Source: Halanaerobiales bacterium
Lineage (GTDB): Bacteria > Bacillota > Halanaerobiia > Halanaerobiales > DTU029
Length of the DNA: 64,000 nt
Direction of reading: 5' to 3'
Assembly (NCBI GenBank): GCA_022360715.1
Contig: JAKSCG010000025.1
Span: forward strand, 35,049-99,048
The notes under the pieces are model-generated. The model ran no database searches, was not told where the DNA came from, and worked only from the letters and a program-made list of their open reading frames with translations. Shown here one piece after another: positions 17,461-26,062 of the stretch (its first letter is position 1; the number at the start of each line of letters is the position of its first letter). Both the position numbers and the translations under genes were made by a program.

Positions 17461-17883
17461 ATGCAACCAAATATTGATCACGTTCAAATAACAGTAAAGG
17501 ACATGAAGGTTGCTGAGCCATTCTATGATAGACTTATGCCCATTTTAGGCTTTGACATCAACAATAAAGTAAGGGCTATAATAGAAGAACATGATTTGTA
17601 TGTTGTGGAATATTTACATTCATCATGGGATTTTGCTATTTGCTCTCCGCGAACAGCTTTCAAGGATGGAATAATCCACCGAAGAAAGCCGGGAGCATTA
17701 CATCATCTTGCTTTTAAAGCAAACTCCCGTGCCGAAGTGGATAGGCTTTATTCGGAAATAAAAGCGATTGGGGCAAATATTGTCCATGAACCTCGAATAT
17801 TTCCTGAACACGGTCCAAATTACTACGCTCTTTTCTTTAAGGATTTAGAGGGAATTAAATTTGAAATTGTTTGTAATCAGTAA
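17461..17883 (+). CDS. VOC-superfamily (glyoxalase/dioxygenase-like) protein
   Basis: 140 residues from ATG 17461 behind AGGGAGGTG. One VOC module pair: IDHVQITVKDM at the N-terminus (His metal ligand) and ALHHLAFKA in the second half, with the final Glu in GIKFEIV. Such proteins bind a divalent metal and act as lyases, isomerases or resistance proteins. The specific reaction cannot be assigned. It probably shares the promoter of the regulator upstream. Confidence 0.85.
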   Translation: MQPNIDHVQITVKDMKVAEPFYDRLMPILGFDINNKVRAIIEEHDLYVVEYLHSSWDFAICSPRTAFKDGIIHRRKPGALHHLAFKANSRAEVDRLYSEIKAIGANIVHEPRIFPEHGPNYYALFFKDLEGIKFEIVCNQ

Positions 17884-18019
17884 TATAGGGAGGCAACACA
17901 ACTTTTTCAGTATCATGATATTGTTCTTAAAAAAGCCATTTGATGTAATCTACCCAGTCCATCAAAAATAGGAAATCCAACCAGAACGATATAATAAATA
18001 TCATAAAATGTAAATACCC

Positions 18020-18048
18020 TTGATTATTAGAAATATTAGTGGTATAAT
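18020..18048 (+). promoter_or_regulatory. Promoter upstream of hairpin RNA and Abi remnant
   Basis: TTGATT (18020-18025), 17-base spacer, TATAAT (18043-18048). Transcription would begin near 18055, about 30 bases before the hairpin at 18083. The rest of the stretch 17884-18020 shows no gene. Confidence 0.6.
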
Positions 18049-18082
18049 TTGTTTATAAAGAAATATAATAGTAGTAGATCGC

Positions 18083-18107
18083 ACCCTGGAGTCTTCGGAC
18101 CCAGGGT
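18083..18107 (+). ncRNA. UUCG-capped hairpin before Abi_2 remnant (abiF-RNA-like)
   Basis: ACCCTGG (18083-18089), one unpaired A, GTC, TTCG tetraloop, GAC, CCAGGGT (18101-18107): a ten-pair stem with a UUCG loop, then CTTATTATTTG. Abi_2-family genes are often preceded by a small structured RNA (the abiF motif), and this hairpin sits in that place. It could equally act as a weak terminator. I cannot test the match to the published motif here. Confidence 0.45.
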
Positions 18108-18115
18108 CTTATTAT

Positions 18116-18751
18116 TTGACTTTGAATTTTACAAGTGCTATAGAAATATATGCCTTATATAAGTTTGACAGAAATATAAGATACATATTTTTAAAAAGAG
18201 TACTTGAAATAGAAAATAATATTAAATCTTCTATTGCTGATGTTCTCTCTAAAGAATATGGGTATGACAATTATTTAAAAATCTCTAATTTTGAATTAAA
18301 ACAGAATCATAATCTACGAAATATTAGTAAGTTAATTGCCCATATCCAAAATGACATTGCCAGACAAATAAATAAAAGTAGCTCTATAACTCATTATATG
18401 GAGAATTATGGTTATGTTCCTATATGGGTTTTAGCTAATATTCTTACCCTTGGTGCCATAAGTAGGTTCTTCAATTTAATGAAATTAAAGGAACGACAGA
18501 ATGTAGGACTTATGTGCCCATGACGAACGACTTTACAATTTTAAAACCAGGGTAAATATTGCTGATAACAAGATACATTCTATTCTAGCAATACCTAAGC
18601 AAAACAATAGATATATGTATGGTAAAAATGATATTTTTGCTCTATTGATTTGTTTAAATATCTTACAAAAGAATTAAATACCATCACTATAGATGATGTT
18701 TATCTGGAAATGGGTTTCTGCCAAAATTGGGAGGATATTAAAGATATTTAA
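18116..18751 (+). pseudogene. Abi_2 family (abortive infection AbiD/F-like) gene, decayed
   Basis: The frame from 18116 gives a clear Abi_2 core (IYALYKFDRNIRYIFLKRVL, EIENNIKSSI, YGYVPIWVLANILTLG) but lacks the roughly 60 N-terminal residues of the family and stops at 18523. The next part appears in another frame from about 18509 (CAHDERLYNFKTRVNIADNKI, RYMYGKNDIFALLICLNIL), and the tail in a third frame (LTKELNTITIDDVYLEMGF) to TAA 18749-18751. At least two frameshifts and a deletion of about 20 codons before CAHDE mean no functional protein. Abi_2 proteins are phage-defence factors related to HEPN RNases. AT-rich codon use suggests horizontal origin. Confidence 0.85.
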
Positions 18752-18812
18752 AGTTTGTTCCACTTCGTCAGCCAATTAAATAAAATACTCAAAATTCCGT
18801 ACTTATTTAGTA

Positions 18813-18840
18813 TTGACATAATAGTATTTTGGAATATAAT
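18813..18840 (+). promoter_or_regulatory. Promoter of the UPF0316 gene
   Basis: TTGACA (18813-18818), 16-base spacer, TATAAT (18835-18840), about 50 bases before the ATG at 18892. Confidence 0.75.
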
Positions 18841-18891
18841 AATTATCGGAATTGATCAATTACTAAATAAGGTAGAGAAAAGGGGTATAAA

Positions 18892-19416
18892 ATGGTTCAG
18901 ACGATAGTTTTATACTTAATCATACTTGTGGGCAAGATGATTGAAGTCACCATGGCTACGACCAGAATTGTGCTGATTACCAAAGGTGAAAAACTGAAAG
19001 GGGCAATTATCGGATTTTTTGAAGTAATAATCTGGGCGATTTTGATCGCCAATGTACTTAAAGACATCACGGCCGACCCGATTAAACTGGTTATTTATTC
19101 AATCGGATTTTCCCTCGGTAATTATTTAGGGACAACCTTTGAACAAAAGCTCGGTTTTGGTACGGTTCGGATTGAATCGATTGTAAAAGAAGAGCATGGG
19201 GTAACCCTGGCCCGGGAGCTTAGAAATAAAGGCTTTGCCGTCACCGTAATTGAAGGCCAGGGGAAGGACTTTAAACGACATGTTTTAATTATGCATATTA
19301 AAAGAAAAAGGACTGAAGAAGCCGTATCGCTGATTAAAAACATACAAGGTAATGTTGTAATTACCGTTAATGAGATCAAACCGGTTTATGGTGGATACGG
19401 CATTTTGAAGAAATAA
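18892..19416 (+). CDS. UPF0316 membrane protein (DUF5698/DUF2179)
   Basis: 174 residues from ATG 18892 behind AAAAGGGG. Three membrane segments in the first 90 residues include the family stretch MIEVTMATTRIVLITKG and IGFSLGNYLGTTFEQKLG. The C-terminal DUF2179 domain (LARELRNKGFAVTVIEGQG, AVSLIKNIQGNVVITVNE) resembles an ACT-like ligand-binding fold. Members are widespread in Bacillota and their role is unknown. It is transcribed alone and converges on the tryptophanase gene. Confidence 0.9.
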   Translation: MVQTIVLYLIILVGKMIEVTMATTRIVLITKGEKLKGAIIGFFEVIIWAILIANVLKDITADPIKLVIYSIGFSLGNYLGTTFEQKLGFGTVRIESIVKEEHGVTLARELRNKGFAVTVIEGQGKDFKRHVLIMHIKRKRTEEAVSLIKNIQGNVVITVNEIKPVYGGYGILKK

Positions 19417-19447
19417 CTGTTGAACAAGTTTTACTAAAAATTTAGGG

Positions 19448-20833
19448 TCAACCAACCGGTTTTAACCTGGCGGTAAAATGTCGCAGGATTGCCGGTTCAT
19501 AGGTGAATACCAGCCCTTTTAAACTGGAAGCCTGGTCTTTGAGTGCGATTAAACCGGCTGCTACAACGTCGAGATGGTTATTGGTATAAACCCGGCGGGG
19601 AATGGTCAGACGCAATAATTCCAGTGGTGATTCCAACTGTTGGCCGGTATCGGGATCCCGCCCCAGGAGGAAAGAACCGATCTCTACCCCCCGGACGCCA
19701 GCTTCCAGGTAAAGGGCATTACCTAAAGACTGGGCCGGGAATTGCTCAAAGGGGATCTGAGGTAGCAGCTTTTTGGCATCAACAAAAACGGCGTGTCCCC
19801 CGGTAGGATACTGGATTGGTACGGCCGCTTCTCGCAGTTGATCACCGAGGTATTTAACCTGTTCTATCCGGTAGTCCAGATAAGCAAACTCGATCCCTTC
19901 TTTTAAACCCCGGGCCATCGCCTCAATATCCCGACCGGAAAGTCCCCCGTAAGTTGGGAATCCTTCCAGCGGAACAACCCTGGACCGTGCTTGTGTATAG
20001 AGCTCCTGATTGTCTTTAATCCCGATTAATCCGCCCATGTTGACAATAGCATCTTTTTTGGCACTCATCGTAAAAGCTTCGGCATAACTGAAAGTCTCTC
20101 GGATGATCTCTTTAATTGATTTATCTTGATAACCGGCTTCCCTGGTTTTAATAAAATAGGCATTTTCAGCATAACGGGCGGCATCAAGCAAGACCCTGAT
20201 TCCGTATTTTTGGGCTAACTGACTAACTTCTCTCATATTTTTCATGGAGACAGGCTGACCACCGGCGCTATTACAAGTGATTGTAATGATGATCATGGCG
20301 ATATTTTCACGACCCTCTTTTCGGATGAAGGCTTCCATTTTCTCTAAATCAAAATTACCTTTAAAGGGATGGTATGCTGTAGTATTAAGTGACTCTTCAA
20401 TTACAAAATTTTCAGCTCTTCCCCCGGCTATTTCTACATGGGCTTTGGTGGTATCAAAATGCATATTGCTCAAAACATATTGACCGGGACTTTCGATCAA
20501 GAGCGGAAAAAGAACCTGCTCGGCTCCCCGGCCCTGATGGGTAGGGATCGAGTATTGGTAGTTAAAGATATCCTGAACCGTCTCCTGGAGGTGATAAAAG
20601 TTCCGGCTACCGGCATAAGCCTCATCACCGAGCATTAATCCTGCCCATTGCTGATCACTCATTGCACCGGTTCCGCTATCAGTTAACAGGTCGATATAAA
20701 CCTCTTCCGATTTGAGGGCAAAGAGATTATAACCGGCTCGTTCTAAAGCAGCTTCCCTTTGCGGACGAGGGATTAATTGGATTGGTTCGACCATCTTGAT
20801 TTTAAATGGTTCGGCCTTAATTCTCTTTTTCAA
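19448..20833 (-). CDS. tnaA: Tryptophanase (tryptophan indole-lyase)
   Basis: 461 residues. PLP-dependent beta-eliminating lyase that splits L-tryptophan to indole, pyruvate and ammonia. PLP Lys is in SAKKD, with [11 protein letters not shown] and [11 protein letters not shown] around the cofactor. The close relative tyrosine phenol-lyase is disfavoured. Where that enzyme has an Arg after ME in the MERG motif, this protein has VEIGSF as in tryptophanase, and near the C-terminus it has RHFTAR with the tryptophanase His instead of Phe. ATG 20833 follows AAGGAGGAAAC on the minus strand. It starts 15 bases after glutamine synthetase ends, so the two are one operon with the synthetase first. Confidence 0.93.
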   Translation of the reverse strand: MKKRIKAEPFKIKMVEPIQLIPRPQREAALERAGYNLFALKSEEVYIDLLTDSGTGAMSDQQWAGLMLGDEAYAGSRNFYHLQETVQDIFNYQYSIPTHQGRGAEQVLFPLLIESPGQYVLSNMHFDTTKAHVEIAGGRAENFVIEESLNTTAYHPFKGNFDLEKMEAFIRKEGRENIAMIIITITCNSAGGQPVSMKNMREVSQLAQKYGIRVLLDAARYAENAYFIKTREAGYQDKSIKEIIRETFSYAEAFTMSAKKDAIVNMGGLIGIKDNQELYTQARSRVVPLEGFPTYGGLSGRDIEAMARGLKEGIEFAYLDYRIEQVKYLGDQLREAAVPIQYPTGGHAVFVDAKKLLPQIPFEQFPAQSLGNALYLEAGVRGVEIGSFLLGRDPDTGQQLESPLELLRLTIPRRVYTNNHLDVVAAGLIALKDQASSLKGLVFTYEPAILRHFTARLKPVG

Positions 20834-20848
20834 TTTGTTTCCTCCTTA

Positions 20849-22282
20849 TTAAGCATCATAATATAACTCAAATTCTTTCGGAATCGGGTATTGATTAATT
20901 TCCCGGCTTTCTTTTCGCTTTATTTCCAGCCAGTTTTTGATTAAATTGCCGGAAAAGATATCTTCTTTCCGCAAGAATTGTTGGTCACTCTCCAGTGCTT
21001 GCAGGGCTTCTTCCAGACTGGACGGGAGGAAGTTCAGTTGCTGTTCTTCGGCCGGGGTCAGGTGATAGACGTTTTTATCAATCGGTCCATAGCCCTCTTT
21101 GATCGGATCTATTTGTTTTTCAATTCCGTCCAGTCCGGCCAACAGGATTGCCGCAAAGGTCAAATAGGGATTCCCGGTGGCATCGCCGGGACGAAACTCA
21201 AAGCGTTTATCCTCCGGGCTGGTTGCATAACCAGGGATTCTGATCACCGCCGAGCGGTTGGAGGCGGCAAAACAGATCGCTACCGGAGCTTCATATCCTT
21301 TAACCAGCCGTTTATAAGAGTTGGTGGTGGGAGCAGCCAGGGCCATTAGTGCCGGAGTGTGGACCAGGATTCCTCCCATAAAATTTAGGGCTAACCGGGA
21401 AAGTCCGCTACAGTTAGCTGATGACCCATTGAAAAGGGATTTCCCCTTCCGAGCTAGTTGCAGATGAATATGAAAACCACTGCCGGCCTCGGCATAGATC
21501 GGTTTAGGCATAAAGGTAGCGGTTTTACCGCGGGCATAGGCCATATTTTTGACAAAATACTTAATTAACATGGAGGCATCGGCCAGGGAAAAAGCTTCAC
21601 CCCGTTCGACTTCAATTTCGTGTTGTCCCGGTCCCCCGACCTCATGGTGGTGGTATTTGATTTTGATCCCCAGTTGAGCAAGGGCCAGTGTAATCTCGGA
21701 ACGTAAATCCCGGTAGAGGTCATAGGGGGCATCTTTATGGTAGCCGTCTTTGCAGCCAATCTGATAACCCTGACCGCCACTTTCTTGATCGGAATTCCAG
21801 CCGGCTTGCCTGGAGTCAAGGGAGTAGCCTGAGGCCTGCGGGTAGTTCCAGTAGTTAATCCTGTCCAGAAGATAGTATTCAAACTCCGGTCCGACAATAA
21901 ATTGATCGGCAACCCCGGTCTTTTGCAAATAATTGAGGGCTTTTTTTAAAATATTCCGGGATTCGTCTCCAAATAAGACCTGCTCTCCGTCCTTGATTTC
22001 GTAAATATTGACCATAAAGCTGAGCGTAGGTTGTTCCCAGAAAGGGTCGAGAAAAGCGGTCTGGAGATCCGGGATAAAGATCATATCACTGGCTTCCACC
22101 CTTTTATAGCCATAGTTGGAACCGTCAAAACCAAATCCTTCGGTAAAAACAGTTTCGGTTAGCCCGTTGGCCGGTATGGTCAGGTGCCGCCAGTTACCCG
22201 TCAATTCCGGGATCTTAAAATCAAGCATTTTAATTCCATTTTCTCGGACATAAGTATTAAGTTCTTGAAAATTACTAAACAT
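20849..22282 (-). CDS. glnA: Glutamine synthetase type I
   Basis: 477 residues, ATG 22282 behind AAGGGGGGT. Makes glutamine from glutamate, ammonia and ATP. Seen motifs: FDGSNYG in the beta-grasp region, GPEFEYYL (metal-binding Glu), HHHEVGGPGQHEIE, GSGFHIHLQL, and NRSAVIRIP with RFEFRPGDATGNPYL. A KNVYHLTPAEE segment aligns with the region that holds the adenylylated Tyr in some type I enzymes, but I would not claim that control. Being first in an operon with tryptophanase suggests that it captures ammonia released from tryptophan, or is a specialised paralogue rather than the housekeeping enzyme. The 133 bases upstream hold a TTGACC-like box but no convincing -10. Confidence 0.92.
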   Translation of the reverse strand: MFSNFQELNTYVRENGIKMLDFKIPELTGNWRHLTIPANGLTETVFTEGFGFDGSNYGYKRVEASDMIFIPDLQTAFLDPFWEQPTLSFMVNIYEIKDGEQVLFGDESRNILKKALNYLQKTGVADQFIVGPEFEYYLLDRINYWNYPQASGYSLDSRQAGWNSDQESGGQGYQIGCKDGYHKDAPYDLYRDLRSEITLALAQLGIKIKYHHHEVGGPGQHEIEVERGEAFSLADASMLIKYFVKNMAYARGKTATFMPKPIYAEAGSGFHIHLQLARKGKSLFNGSSANCSGLSRLALNFMGGILVHTPALMALAAPTTNSYKRLVKGYEAPVAICFAASNRSAVIRIPGYATSPEDKRFEFRPGDATGNPYLTFAAILLAGLDGIEKQIDPIKEGYGPIDKNVYHLTPAEEQQLNFLPSSLEEALQALESDQQFLRKEDIFSGNLIKNWLEIKRKESREINQYPIPKEFELYYDA

Positions 22283-22415
22283 GTGGTTGAGACCCCCCTT
22301 GAAAAAGATCGTATTTATTATCTTTTACATAATCAGGTCAAGATATGATCTTGCTATTTTATAGATTTTCTTTTTATGGAAAAAATCCTGCTTCAATATT
22401 TTGTGCTTTTCTAGA

Positions 22416-23567
22416 TTATTTTTTCAGTTCTGTTGCTAAGTTAACTATTCGCGCGAAAAAGAGGTTAGCTGCCTGATGCTTACCCATTGCCATACAAAGA
22501 TGGGCAATGTTTTTGGCGGTAACCGGGGGTAAATCTGTGCTTTTTTCTGCTTGGGTGATCAGGTTTTGGAGAGTTTTTTTTGCTTGGCGATGCCGATCGG
22601 TGGCCAGATAAATTTTAGTCAAGATAACGAGTGCCTCAAGCAGGCTGTTTTTACTTAGCGGTTCAGTCCGGCTAAGCCCGGTCAGTAATTTATGGGCTTG
22701 GTCGCCATATTCTTCGGCCAGTTGATAATTATTTTCGGCAAAATAGACAAGGCTTAAAAGGAGAAGGGCTTCAGCCTGGGGGAGTTCCAGCTCCAATATG
22801 CGATTAAGCTGCAATCCTTTTTCCAGATACTCTTTGGCTTGCTCTAAATTCTCCTTTTTGAAGTGACAATAGCCTAAGCGGATAAAGACATCCAGGACGG
22901 TTTCCATGATTTGATGGTGGCGAGCATAAGCCAGTGTTTGATTATATTCGATGATCGCTGTTTCATATTGCTCCAGATTTTGCCATGCGGTGGCTTTATT
23001 TAAATACATTTTTGATAGGGTTAATGGTTGTTTTATTCCTTTGGCTTCGGCAAAGGCGATGCCCTGTTCATAAATCTCAATAGCTTTCACATAACATTGC
23101 TGACCAAAAAGAGCCAAGCCCCCAAAAGCGAAGGCTTCTAATTTGCAAGGCGAAATCCAATCCCGGTCAATTGTGATCAGTTGTTGGAGCAACCGGCTGC
23201 ATTCGCTCAGACGGTTTAAATAAAAAAGGGCCTTAGCCTGCAATAATTTAACTTTAACCCCTACGGGAGATTGCCAATCGGTGGAGATCTGTTGGCTATC
23301 GATCAGCACACCTTTATATTTTTTAGCAGCAAAAAGGGTTTCTAAGCGGGCTAATTGATAATCCAACTGATTGTCGGTACCGATTAGATGAGCTAAGTCT
23401 ACCTTTAATTGCGCCGCAAGGTGGGTTAATACTTTGAAAGATGGTGTAACTTTGCCTAATTCGATCTGGCTTAGATAACCTTTCGTGAATTCTTCGCCAG
23501 CAACTTCTTTTAAGGTCATACCTTTTTCTTTGCGCAATGAACGAAGTTTTTTTCCAATATAGATCAT
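22416..23567 (-). CDS. HTH (XRE) regulator with TPR repeats
   Basis: 383 residues from ATG 23567, fixed by GGAGGAG at six bases; a GTG at 23582 overlaps that site. An N-terminal XRE helix-turn-helix (LRSLRKEKGMTLKEVAG, KGYLSQIELGKVTPSF) is followed from about residue 75 by tetratricopeptide-like helices (ALFYLNRLSECSRLL, AIEIYEQGIAFAEAKG, AKEYLEKGLQLNRIL). This RNPP/Rgg-like layout often senses peptides, but no peptide gene is visible nearby. It is divergent from the GNAT gene and shares with it a palindrome at 23619-23639. The gene downstream on the same strand is glutamine synthetase. Confidence 0.88.
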   Translation of the reverse strand: MIYIGKKLRSLRKEKGMTLKEVAGEEFTKGYLSQIELGKVTPSFKVLTHLAAQLKVDLAHLIGTDNQLDYQLARLETLFAAKKYKGVLIDSQQISTDWQSPVGVKVKLLQAKALFYLNRLSECSRLLQQLITIDRDWISPCKLEAFAFGGLALFGQQCYVKAIEIYEQGIAFAEAKGIKQPLTLSKMYLNKATAWQNLEQYETAIIEYNQTLAYARHHQIMETVLDVFIRLGYCHFKKENLEQAKEYLEKGLQLNRILELELPQAEALLLLSLVYFAENNYQLAEEYGDQAHKLLTGLSRTEPLSKNSLLEALVILTKIYLATDRHRQAKKTLQNLITQAEKSTDLPPVTAKNIAHLCMAMGKHQAANLFFARIVNLATELKK

Positions 23568-23609
23568 GCTAAACTCCTCCACAAAAGTATAATATAATTA
23601 AACTTTAGC

Positions 23610-23639
23610 TTGACACCTAGTATAATTTTATTATACTAT
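23610..23639 (+). promoter_or_regulatory. GNAT promoter with palindromic operator in divergent region
   Basis: TTGACA (23610-23615), 16 bases, TATACT (23632-23637). A perfect nine-base inverted repeat with a 3-base centre (TAGTATAAT at 23619-23627, ATTATACTA at 23631-23639) covers the spacer and -10. It lies between the divergent XRE/TPR regulator and GNAT genes, a natural site for control of both. Confidence 0.65.
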
Positions 23640-23673
23640 TAATATTAAGAACAAGCAAGGATGGAGGGTTAAA

Positions 23674-24468
23674 ATGCTCGAGCAAGTGGTGAATAGAGCC
23701 AAAAACTTTCGATATCACAGTTTTCAACAGCTAGTTCCAAGCGAGCCAATTAAAGTTTTTGAAGGAGACGAATACATATTGGTTGCGGAAAGAGAGCGTG
23801 ATCGAATCAAGCTTTTCTGGGCGGTAAATGCAATAGAGAGCCTACCGGAAGTGCTTGAACAAAGTGCCAAAGACTTAGCAGCCGGTGAGCTGATTGTTGA
23901 GTTTATCCCGCCTGAGTTCATTAATAGTTTAGAAAAGGCCGGATTGAGAGTGAGCAGTGAATGGATCGATTTCTGGTTAAAAGACTTACCGGTTAAAAGA
24001 TGGGATTATCCTTTAACCGCAGAGATACGTTTGATTAAAGCGGCCGAGACCGGGTTAGCCGCAGCAGTTACCCGTTCCTGTGCCGGGATGTCTCGCCAGT
24101 TTTTCGGGGAAGGGGAAGCGGGGATAATAGAGTGGCTTAATCAACAAGAGCAGCAGGTTTTTGTCGCCATAAAAAACGAGGAAATCGTTGGTACCTGTAT
24201 GATCGGAACATATCAAGGAAAGTTGGGTAAAGTTGTCTGGCTTCGTCTGCTGGCTGTTCATCCTGATCAGCAAGGGCAGGGAATAGGACGTTCCTTAGCT
24301 AAAGTTGGCCTGGAATGGGGACAACAACAGGGATGTACAGTCAGCTTTTTAGCGACAGATACGGAAAATTTTCCGGCAATTCATCTCTATGAAAAGTTAG
24401 GTTATCAAAGACAAGAAGGGCGGGGGCAGATTAACATGGTATATAAAATTAAAAAAAAGCAGAGCTAG
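23674..24468 (+). CDS. GNAT-family N-acetyltransferase
   Basis: 264 residues from ATG 23674 behind ATGGAGGG. The first 120 residues form a degenerate GNAT-like or lid half; the C-terminal half is a standard GNAT domain. The acetyl-CoA motif A is LLAVHPDQQGQGIGRSLA and motif B is NFPAIHLYEKLGYQRQ. It transfers an acetyl group from acetyl-CoA to an unknown amine in the cytoplasm. It has its own promoter and is divergent from an XRE/TPR regulator that probably controls it. Confidence 0.88.
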   Translation: MLEQVVNRAKNFRYHSFQQLVPSEPIKVFEGDEYILVAERERDRIKLFWAVNAIESLPEVLEQSAKDLAAGELIVEFIPPEFINSLEKAGLRVSSEWIDFWLKDLPVKRWDYPLTAEIRLIKAAETGLAAAVTRSCAGMSRQFFGEGEAGIIEWLNQQEQQVFVAIKNEEIVGTCMIGTYQGKLGKVVWLRLLAVHPDQQGQGIGRSLAKVGLEWGQQQGCTVSFLATDTENFPAIHLYEKLGYQRQEGRGQINMVYKIKKKQS

Positions 24469-24517
24469 ATATTTTTGTTCAATAATCTCCTTTTAATATA
24501 TATGGAGGTGGGTTGGT

Positions 24518-25234
24518 ATTGATATTAATGCAATAAGAGAAAGTTTAAATGAATTGAGTGATGAGAAATATAAAAAAAATGTAATTCGATTAGGGATATC
24601 GAAAGATAAAGCTTGGGGTGTTCGTACCGGTGATATTAGGAAATTGGCTAGAAAAATTGGCACCAATCACAAGTTGGCCGGGGAACTTTGGCAGAACGGA
24701 ATACATGAAGAGCAACTCTTAGCTGTCTTATTATTTGATCAAAAAGAGATCACCTATCAGGAAATAGAAAATTTAATGGGTGAAATCAATTCATGGGATT
24801 TATGTGATCATATTTGTAAAAATTTGATTATCAAGACGAGTTTTGCAGCCGATATCATGAAAAGTTGGAGTAAACAAAGGTCATTATATTTTAGGCGTGC
24901 CGCTTTTGTTCTGATGACAGCAGAAATGATTAAAAAAAGGGAAAAAATTGAGCCGGAGCAAGTAGAATTATACATTGAAAGAATTAAAGCATGTGCTGAT
25001 GATAATAGACCACATGTTAGAAAAGCGGTATCTCTGGTCCTGCGAGAAATCGGAAAAATAAATTATCATTATCAGGAAAAAGCGATTTTAGTTGCTTACG
25101 AATTAATTGGCGAGGGAAAAGCCAGTGCTTGGGTAGGGAAGAACGCAGTCAAAGAGCTGGAGACTCTGGTTAAGGTTGAGGAGAGAGGGAGGTTGTTGAC
25201 AGCCAATTCAAAAATGGGAAGTAAGTATAAATGA
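24518..25234 (+). CDS. AlkD-like DNA alkylation repair protein (HEAT-repeat)
   Basis: About 238 residues. The frame shows an ALK/HEAT glycosylase fold: AIRESLNELSDEKYK, GVRTGDIRKLARKIG, NSWDLCDHICKNLI, RRAAFVLM, DNRPHVRKAVSLVLREIG. Family-like N-terminal sequence begins upstream of the first standard start codon (TTG 24554), reaching back to an ATT at 24518, which lies about six bases after GGAGGTGGG. I therefore place the start at ATT 24518, a rare but real start codon; TTG 24554 would cut off the first helix. AlkD-type proteins excise alkylated bases, though many distant members lack proof of activity. Confidence 0.78.
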   Translation: MDINAIRESLNELSDEKYKKNVIRLGISKDKAWGVRTGDIRKLARKIGTNHKLAGELWQNGIHEEQLLAVLLFDQKEITYQEIENLMGEINSWDLCDHICKNLIIKTSFAADIMKSWSKQRSLYFRRAAFVLMTAEMIKKREKIEPEQVELYIERIKACADDNRPHVRKAVSLVLREIGKINYHYQEKAILVAYELIGEGKASAWVGKNAVKELETLVKVEERGRLLTANSKMGSKYK

Positions 25235-25290
25235 AAGGCCACGATTTAGAGTGAGCAGTGAATGGATCAATCAAAGTGGCCTTATTTTTC
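25235..25290. terminator. Bidirectional terminator with long loop
   Basis: AAGGCCAC (25235-25242) pairs with GTGGCCTT (25276-25283), followed by ATTTTTC on the plus strand and an A-rich flank for the minus strand. It lies between the convergent AlkD-like and hydrolase genes. The 33-base loop contains 21 bases identical to part of the GNAT gene (see findings). Confidence 0.7.
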
Positions 25291-25295
25291 GTCTA

Positions 25296-26048
25296 TTACC
25301 TCTGAAAAAAGGCAGTTGCTTCCTTAATGTATAGTTCGGGATCTCCAATACACAATTCTCCATGATTTAGTCCTTGGAAAACCTTTATTTCAGCCTTGGG
25401 TAAAACTTTTGAAATAGCTTTGGCATACTTTTTTCCAAGCCAAGCCTCTTTTGAGCCATACCAATATGCTAGATCTGTCTTAACAGTTTTGAGTGAGCTT
25501 GGTAATGAATAATTAAAGACAGACAAATGTATATTTCGACAATTTTCTTCTGTCATATTAGCACCAATCTTTAATATCTCTTCAACCAATTCTTTGGAAT
25601 AAAAAGAGCGGTTTAGCATGTTGTGCGTGCGTTTATTTCCCTTTTTCATGGAATTAATTAGTCTAAGTCTTATTTTAATAGATAAAAATAACATTAACTT
25701 ATTCATTGGGACTACTGGTCCGGCATCAATAATTGCTTTATTAATTTTCAGCTGGTTTTTAGCAAGAATATCGATCCCGATAGTAGCTCCAAGAGATGCA
25801 CCACAGAGTGCATATATCTCCTCACCATATACTCTTTTAACATAGTCGATTATATCAGTTGCTGCTTGTTCCACAGTAGTAAATGTAGAGCTATTCTTCA
25901 GATCATGTCCATTCAAAATCGGGACTATAACATAATAATCTTTACTAAAAAAATCGATTTGGGGCAGCCACATCTTCCATGAGATATTATAGCCATGAAT
26001 GAGTATTATCGCCTTGTTATTTTGATTACCATACTCTAAAAAGCGCAT
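25296..26048 (-). CDS. Alpha/beta-fold hydrolase
   Basis: 250 residues from ATG 26048, placed seven bases or so after GGAGTGG; TTG 26051 is less likely. Fold marks: oxyanion-hole ILIHGYNISWKMW near the N-terminus, nucleophile elbow CGASLGA (Ser), and the late catalytic His in GLNHGELC. A cytoplasmic esterase, lipase-like or thioesterase-like enzyme of unknown substrate. It follows the TetR gene by 14 bases on the same strand and is probably its co-transcribed effector. Confidence 0.88.
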   Translation of the reverse strand: MRFLEYGNQNNKAIILIHGYNISWKMWLPQIDFFSKDYYVIVPILNGHDLKNSSTFTTVEQAATDIIDYVKRVYGEEIYALCGASLGATIGIDILAKNQLKINKAIIDAGPVVPMNKLMLFLSIKIRLRLINSMKKGNKRTHNMLNRSFYSKELVEEILKIGANMTEENCRNIHLSVFNYSLPSSLKTVKTDLAYWYGSKEAWLGKKYAKAISKVLPKAEIKVFQGLNHGELCIGDPELYIKEATAFFQR

Positions 26049-26062
26049 CAAACCACTCCTTT

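Noticed and set aside
18116..18523. Intact 135-residue Abi protein
   Set aside because: N-terminus is missing and the rest of the family sequence continues in two other frames.
19448..20833. Tyrosine phenol-lyase
   Set aside because: The VEIGSF and RHFTAR segments carry tryptophanase residues at the positions that distinguish the two enzymes.
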